From Elusimicrobiota bacterium (lineage in GTDB: Bacteria; Elusimicrobiota; Elusimicrobia; 2-02-FULL-39-32), in NCBI GenBank assembly GCA_023249715.1, contig JAHFCA010000036.1, positions 1 through 10,194 of the forward strand: 10,194 bases of DNA, in the 5' to 3' direction. The position numbers and the translations under genes are program-made. The notes under the pieces are model-generated. The model was given only the letters and a program-made list of their open reading frames with translations, was not told the origin of the DNA and made no database searches. Positions 6,277-10,194 of this stretch are shown piece after piece. Every line of letters begins with the position of its first letter. Positions within the stretch are counted from its first letter, which is position 1.

Positions 6277-6732
6277 ATGTTAACCCTACGGCCCCTCCAG
6301 AGAAACGATATTCCCATCCTTACTCAAATCGATGCGGTCTCCAATGATCCCCCTTGGAACGAAGATAATTTTAGTCGAGAATTAAATTGGACACATTCTC
6401 TCAGCCGCATAGCCATTTGGGAGGGTGTTCCTATTGGCTTTGGCATTACCTGGAAGGTCTGTGAGGAAGCGCAAATTTTAGAGATTGCGGTTCTCCCGGA
6501 CTATAGACGCAAAAAGGTGGCTACACACATTGTGCGAGAGTTGGCTATGACCGCTGAAAAATTGGGCTGCAAAAAAATGGTGTTGGAATTACGGTGTGAC
6601 AATAGAGTGGCTTTAAAGTTTTATGAAAATTTGGGATTTAACGTGGTAGGAAAAAGAAAAAATTTTTATGCTCCTAAAGGTTCCAATCAAAATATTGATG
6701 CTTTATTAATGGCATGCGCATTACCTCTTTAA
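6277..6732 (+). CDS. rimI: GNAT acetyltransferase, RimI-like (ribosomal protein S18 N-alpha-acetyltransferase)
   Basis: This 151-residue single-domain GNAT protein is the usual RimI length; RimI acetylates the N-terminal alanine of ribosomal protein S18 with acetyl-CoA. Visible: the N-terminal LTLRPLQRNDIPILTQID (2-19), PPWNEDNF (25-32), the strand ILEIAVLPDYRR (67-78), LELRCDN (103-109) with E104 at the catalytic glutamate position, and FYENLGF (115-121) with Y116 as probable general acid. The acetyl-CoA loop is unusual: RRKKVA (77-82), where the family normally has a glycine (R/Q-x-x-G-x-G/A) at K80. There is no Shine-Dalgarno before ATG 6277, and the promoter leaves almost no leader. It overlaps the next gene by 19 nt. 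RimI is the best fit, but other GNAT substrates remain possible. Confidence 0.82.
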   Translation: MLTLRPLQRNDIPILTQIDAVSNDPPWNEDNFSRELNWTHSLSRIAIWEGVPIGFGITWKVCEEAQILEIAVLPDYRRKKVATHIVRELAMTAEKLGCKKMVLELRCDNRVALKFYENLGFNVVGKRKNFYAPKGSNQNIDALLMACALPL

Positions 6733-8888
6733 CATTCTTTTGGTTTCTTTTTTGCTCCGCGTTTCTCTATTCCATAGAAGAAAGTTCTATTAAAAGAGAA
6801 ATTTACTCTCATTTCCTAAACGCTTCTCTTTTGGAAAAACAAGGAAAATTTGAAAGAGCCCTTAAAGAATATAACCAAACTCTAGAAATGGAACCTACCG
6901 CAACCTGGGTGCTTAACCAGAGAGCGACTCTTCATTTAAAAATGGGAAACCCGGAAAAAGCGTTACAAGACGCCTCAAAATACTCTGAGCTCCATAACAA
7001 AGACCCTCAACCTCATTATTTAATTGCCACCATTTACTTATCCCTTAATCAAAAACTCATGGCCAAACAGCAACTTTTATATGCCTTGGACTTAGATCCT
7101 AATCATGAAGAATGCCTCCTGCTATTAGGCCAACTCTTAGTGGACCAAGAACCTAGCGAAGCTATTGCCGTTTTAACAAAACTCGTAAAAATTCATCCGG
7201 GGTCGCAGGAAGGGTACTATGCCCTGGGGTATGGCTATCAAAAATTAGGAAAAATAAATGAAGCTAAAATCACATTTAAGAAAGTCATTGAGTTAGACCC
7301 GAACTCCTATCAGTCATTAATGCTTTTAGGGCAGATGAACGAAAACGAACAAAAAATAGAGGATGCTATTTATTATTTTGAAAAAGCTCTCTTAAAAATG
7401 CCAGAAAATTTTTCACTTTCCATGCAATTAACCAAACTGTATCATGAAAAAAAAGAATATGAAAAAATAATCGCGTTACTCACTAAATTTGAAGAGAGCA
7501 GTCCCCAAAATTCAGAACTCCTAAGCTGGGTCGGACTTGCCTATGAACAAATGCGACAGAACAAAAAAGCATTGGAGTATTATGAAAAAGCAACTCTCTA
7601 TACTCAAAGTCCAGAAATATTTCTGCATTTAGCTTCTCTTTATGATAAAGAAAAAGATCAAAAAAATTTAATTCGAACTCTTAAAACTCTAAACAAAAAG
7701 TTCCCGCAAGACCTACAATTTACGTATTTATTAGGCTTGGCTTATCTCGACCAAAAGGAGTCCCATAAAGCCATCTCATCTTTTGAAAAAATTGTTGAAC
7801 ACGACAAAAACAATGTTCCCGCCTTATTCCAGCTGGGGGTTTCTTACGACGCGATTAAAAAATGGGAAACCGCAGAAAAATATTTTAAAAAGATCCTTGA
7901 AATAGATCCAAAAAATGGACCTAGTTATAACTATTTAGCTTATTCCTATGTGGAAAAATCTAAAAATTTAGAGGATGCCCGAAAATGGATTGATCGCGCG
8001 CTCACTATGGAACCGGAGAATCCCGCCTTTTTAGATACTCTAGGCTGGCTAGAATATAAAGAAAAAAATTATTCCAAGGCGCTCTCTTATTTGGAAAAAT
8101 CGTCTAAAAATTTGCAGGATTCGGCTGTTCTGGATCATTTGGGAGACTGTTATTTAGCTTTGCAAGAATACTCCAAAGCTGCCTTAAGTTATGAACGCGC
8201 TTTGGAGCTAAACCCACGCGATAAAGAGATCGAAAAAAAATTGAATCAATTAAATCAACGGCTAGTCCCCACTTCTCCGGCAAGAAAACTTTTAAAAATT
8301 GCGGAAAGAAGATGGCAAAAAACCTTTTATCTTTCCGGTAACGTGCGGGTGAAAATAAAGGGATCTAAATTGGGCCCAACTATTCCACAAAACGGAACTT
8401 TTTATTTAAAAAAATTAGCCCCCCTTACCACGACGCTTAAAATCCCCACCTATTTGCGTATGGATTTTTTAGATCCAAAAACTCTTTTTATCTATACCCT
8501 GCGATATCAAAACACGCCCAATACGGAATGGAACAGTTTTCCTCCGGAAATCAAAGATTCCTTGCCCGAGGATAGCTTAAAATTTCTGGATTGGATATCT
8601 TCCTTATTCAATGGCCGTTTCCTTGCCGATTTAGACCGCTGGGAAACAGAAGTTCAAACTAAAAAAAATTATGTGCTTTTAACTTATAAAGATATGCGCG
8701 TTAAAATTTCTAAAGAAGGGGTGTTGAAAGAAGTTCAAATAGGAACGGATAAACTTAAAATTAAAAAATTTGAAACAGTAGGATCTACTGAACTTCCTTC
8801 TCAAATAGAAATGAGCGGAAATTATTTAATGGACATAGAGCTATTTAAATTTTCGGAAGAAACCTTGGAAGAAAGTCTCTTTAAATGA
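6714..8888 (+). CDS. Exported TPR-repeat protein with C-terminal LolA/LolB-like domain
   Basis: This 724-residue protein begins with a probable signal peptide (MRITSLTFFWFLFCSAF). C14 could be a lipidation site, but FLFC is a poor lipobox. Residues about 30-515 are a long array of roughly fourteen tetratricopeptide repeats, visible through recurring pieces such as ALEYYEKA, FKKVIELDPNS and LGYGYQKLGKINEA. From about 535 the repeats stop and a beta-rich region of about 180 residues follows (FYLSGNVRVKIKG, GTFYLKK, LRMDFLDPKTLFIYTL, YVLLTYKDMRVKI, SQIEMSGNYLMDIEL). Its strand spacing suggests the LolA/LolB lipoprotein-carrier fold. In E. coli lolB lies just before ispE, the same place as here. 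The function is inferred: periplasmic or outer-membrane scaffold or lipoprotein handling. The start overlaps rimI by 19 nt without its own Shine-Dalgarno; TGA overlaps the ispE start as ATGA. Confidence 0.8.
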   Translation: MRITSLTFFWFLFCSAFLYSIEESSIKREIYSHFLNASLLEKQGKFERALKEYNQTLEMEPTATWVLNQRATLHLKMGNPEKALQDASKYSELHNKDPQPHYLIATIYLSLNQKLMAKQQLLYALDLDPNHEECLLLLGQLLVDQEPSEAIAVLTKLVKIHPGSQEGYYALGYGYQKLGKINEAKITFKKVIELDPNSYQSLMLLGQMNENEQKIEDAIYYFEKALLKMPENFSLSMQLTKLYHEKKEYEKIIALLTKFEESSPQNSELLSWVGLAYEQMRQNKKALEYYEKATLYTQSPEIFLHLASLYDKEKDQKNLIRTLKTLNKKFPQDLQFTYLLGLAYLDQKESHKAISSFEKIVEHDKNNVPALFQLGVSYDAIKKWETAEKYFKKILEIDPKNGPSYNYLAYSYVEKSKNLEDARKWIDRALTMEPENPAFLDTLGWLEYKEKNYSKALSYLEKSSKNLQDSAVLDHLGDCYLALQEYSKAALSYERALELNPRDKEIEKKLNQLNQRLVPTSPARKLLKIAERRWQKTFYLSGNVRVKIKGSKLGPTIPQNGTFYLKKLAPLTTTLKIPTYLRMDFLDPKTLFIYTLRYQNTPNTEWNSFPPEIKDSLPEDSLKFLDWISSLFNGRFLADLDRWETEVQTKKNYVLLTYKDMRVKISKEGVLKEVQIGTDKLKIKKFETVGSTELPSQIEMSGNYLMDIELFKFSEETLEESLFK

Positions 8889-9775
8889 AATTTTTCGCCC
8901 CAGCCAAAATAAATTTATACTTAGAAATTCTGAATAAAAGAAACAATGGCACCCATGCCTTAAAAACCATTTTCCAGACCGTGAATCTGCAGGATGAACT
9001 GGAAATATCCCGCTTAAAAAGCGGTCCAAAAATTGAATTAAAAATTCAGAATAGCAAAGACCTTGCTTTAGAAGGACCCAAAAATATTGTTTGGAAGGCG
9101 GCAGACCTTTTCTTTAAAAATTTTAAAGCGGAGGGAGGGGTAAAAATTTTATTAAAGAAAAATATTCCAACTCAAGCCGGGCTTGGCGGAGGATCTTCCG
9201 ATGCTGCGGCGACTCTAAAAGGGTTAGCAAAAATGTTTTTAGGGAAGGAGAGCCGTTCTCTAAAAACTAGGAAGTTACTTTTTAGATTAGCCAAAAATCT
9301 AGGAGCGGATGTCCCATTTTTCCTCCAAGGGGGTTGCGCACTAGCGTTGGGTATCGGAGAAAAGTTGACCCCTTTGCCCCAACCGCCGCGCTTTTGGGCG
9401 GTGATTATTAAACCAAAAATGGGTTGCTCTACCGCAGAGGCTTACCAATGGTGGGACACTCAATTTTCAAAAAAATTGACTCGCCCAAGTGATTTTAATA
9501 GAATGCTTAATCAAATAAGAAGTAAAAAAAATATTTTTCATTATGGTTCCTGTATCTATAACTCCTTTGAAGATGTGGTCTTTAGAAAATATCCGGAATT
9601 TTGGGACATTAAACGTCAACTGATCCAGGCGGGGTGCGCTTACTCCAGCTTATCCGGGTCAGGTTCTGCTATTTTTGGTATCGTTTCTACCAAGGAACTT
9701 GGTGCACAAGTAAGAGAAAAACTAGCCAAGATATATTCTTCTGTTTGGCTGGTTTCGTCCCTTGCAGATAAATAA
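8885..9775 (+). CDS. ispE: 4-diphosphocytidyl-2-C-methyl-D-erythritol kinase IspE
   Basis: IspE is the ATP-dependent GHMP kinase that phosphorylates CDP-methylerythritol in the non-mevalonate (MEP) isoprenoid pathway, in the cytoplasm. The 296 residues are typical. Motifs: APAKINLYLEI (5-15, catalytic K8), the ATP-binding GHMP loop AGLGGGSSDAAATL (98-111), GADVPFFLQGG (140-150, catalytic D142) and the C-terminal SSLSGSGSAIFG (254-265). The substrate-binding DGYH signature reads NGTH (21-24): the histidine is kept, but aspartate and the tyrosine that stacks on cytosine in E. coli IspE are N and T. ATG 8885 overlaps the preceding TGA as ATGA, implying translational coupling. It is followed after 21 nt by spoVG, an arrangement reminiscent of the Bacillus ispE-to-spoVG region. 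Confidence 0.95.
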   Translation: MKFFAPAKINLYLEILNKRNNGTHALKTIFQTVNLQDELEISRLKSGPKIELKIQNSKDLALEGPKNIVWKAADLFFKNFKAEGGVKILLKKNIPTQAGLGGGSSDAAATLKGLAKMFLGKESRSLKTRKLLFRLAKNLGADVPFFLQGGCALALGIGEKLTPLPQPPRFWAVIIKPKMGCSTAEAYQWWDTQFSKKLTRPSDFNRMLNQIRSKKNIFHYGSCIYNSFEDVVFRKYPEFWDIKRQLIQAGCAYSSLSGSGSAIFGIVSTKELGAQVREKLAKIYSSVWLVSSLADK

Positions 9776-9796
9776 ACCTTAGCAGGAGGCCTCAAC

Positions 9797-10093
9797 ATGG
9801 AAATTACTGAAGTTAGAGTAAGTCCTAGAAACGAGGAACGTTTGAAAGCTTATGTGACTGTAACACTCGACGATGCCTTTGTGGTAAGACACATCCGCAT
9901 CGTTAAGACGGAAAAAGGGTTATTGGTTTCTATGCCATCTAGGAAACTCCCCGACGGAACTCATAAAGATATTGCTCATCCCATAACACAAGAGTTCCGT
10001 AAAAAAATGGAAGTAAAAATTCTCGCAGCCTACGAAGAAGAGCTCAAGGGTGGTGTGAGCCATCCCCCAACATTTAGGTCCGGGGTGGTGTAA
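9797..10093 (+). CDS. spoVG: SpoVG-family nucleic-acid-binding regulator
   Basis: This 98-residue protein matches SpoVG over nearly its whole length: MEITEVRV (1-8), KAYVTVTLDDAFVVRHIRIV (17-36), KGLLVSMPSRKLPDG (40-54), KDIAHPIT (57-64) and FRKKMEVKILAAYEE (67-81). SpoVG is a small DNA/RNA-binding regulator, first known from Bacillus sporulation and division but also present in non-spore-formers such as Borrelia and Bdellovibrio-type bacteria, so it does not imply sporulation here. The start is secure: AGGAGG (9784-9789) lies 7 nt before ATG 9797, the best ribosome site in the window. The last codons (S95 G96 V97 V98, TAA) are inside tRNA-Gln by 15 nt. A GC-rich hairpin-like GGGTGG...CCATCC (about 10048-10066) lies just before the tRNA. 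Confidence 0.95.
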   Translation: MEITEVRVSPRNEERLKAYVTVTLDDAFVVRHIRIVKTEKGLLVSMPSRKLPDGTHKDIAHPITQEFRKKMEVKILAAYEEELKGGVSHPPTFRSGVV

Positions 10094-10148
10094 TGGTAAC
10101 ACAGGAGACTTTGGATCTCCCATTCATGGTTCGAGTCATGCCCCGGAG
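10079..10148 (+). tRNA. tRNA-Gln (anticodon UUG), T arm one base short
   Basis: Acceptor TCCGGGG/CCCCGGA (7 of 7 pairs), D stem GTGT/ACAC with loop AATGGTA, and anticodon stem GGAGA/TCTCC with loop CTTTGGA (anticodon TTG, codon CAA, glutamine) are all perfect. The T arm is odd. The 5' side and loop read CATGG-TTCGAGT, but the 3' side is CATG where CCATG is expected. That leaves either a 4-bp stem with an 8-nt loop, or 5 bp with a G-U closing pair and a 6-nt loop. Length with discriminator G is 70, one less than usual; CCA is not encoded. It lies after ispE and spoVG on the same strand, overlaps spoVG by 15 nt, and is presumably processed from that transcript. Confidence 0.85.
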
Positions 10149-10165
10149 ATAAATATCGTTATAGA

Positions 10166-10194
10166 ATGAAATATGAGCCATCGGTACTGATTTT
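10166..10194 (+). CDS. Possible start of the next gene (edge-truncated)
   Basis: After tRNA-Gln an ATG at 10166 opens a frame that reads MKYEPSVLIF up to the window edge with no stop. The hydrophobic beta-strand-like VLIF after a short polar lead would fit the first strand of a nucleotidyltransferase such as GlmU, which follows spoVG in Bacillus. With only ten residues this is a guess from synteny. The only purine-rich site is GGAG at the tRNA end, about 17 nt upstream, so the start is weakly supported. Confidence 0.3.

Noticed and set aside
8841..9029. 62-codon minus-strand frame over the TPR/ispE junction
   Set aside because: Antisense to two well-supported genes with no ribosome site or domain.
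9920..10123. 67-codon minus-strand frame antisense to spoVG and tRNA-Gln
   Set aside because: Antisense shadow over a firmly identified gene and a tRNA.

Overview
The window reads as a densely packed, moderately AT-rich chromosome segment from a diderm bacterium. MurC, a TPR protein with a C-terminal part resembling LolA/LolB ahead of ispE, SpoVG, and two tRNAs without encoded CCA fit an uncultured lineage near the old Deltaproteobacteria (Bdellovibrionota, UBA10199 or Omnitrophota-like). The phylum is inference; there is no rRNA or other strong marker.

Left part (1-1406): a leftward, edge-truncated membrane gene and a rightward CPBP/Abi-family membrane gene diverge with overlapping 5' ends. 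The second runs convergently into a small three-helix membrane protein gene on the minus strand (1092-1406). Middle-left (1407-3235, minus): a Pif1-type helicase with a C-terminal WYL domain, a possible 26-codon ORF behind it with a good Shine-Dalgarno, and a GC-rich intergenic stretch with a short direct repeat. Hand counts put this block near 50% G+C or above, while several rows elsewhere are 25-37%.

Middle (3236-6222, minus): a tight unit queD-like (PTPS-III type) > rlmI-like > murC > tRNA-Glu(UUC), with spacings of -1 nt, 3 nt and an overlap of the last murC codons with the tRNA. A 54-nt divergent promoter region separates it from the rightward unit.

Right (6277-10194, plus): rimI > TPR/LolB-like fusion > ispE > spoVG > tRNA-Gln(UUG) > start of another gene. 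The first three overlap (19 and 4 nt). The order resembles lolB-ispE in enterobacteria and ispE...spoVG-glmU-prs in Bacillus. The products cover S18 acetylation, envelope or lipoprotein-related work, isoprenoid synthesis and SpoVG-type regulation.

The most striking observation is that both operon ends have the same geometry. In murC/tRNA-Glu and spoVG/tRNA-Gln the protein gene ends inside the tRNA with an identical 15-nt overlap. Nucleotide 1 of the tRNA is the first base of a codon, and the stop codon is built from tRNA nucleotides 13-15, including the invariant A14. Other points of note: a CPBP protein whose catalytic EExxxR is QQxxxQ, a COG0720 enzyme with ExxHGH instead of CxxxHGH, a near-leaderless rimI, and a tRNA-Gln one base short in its T arm.
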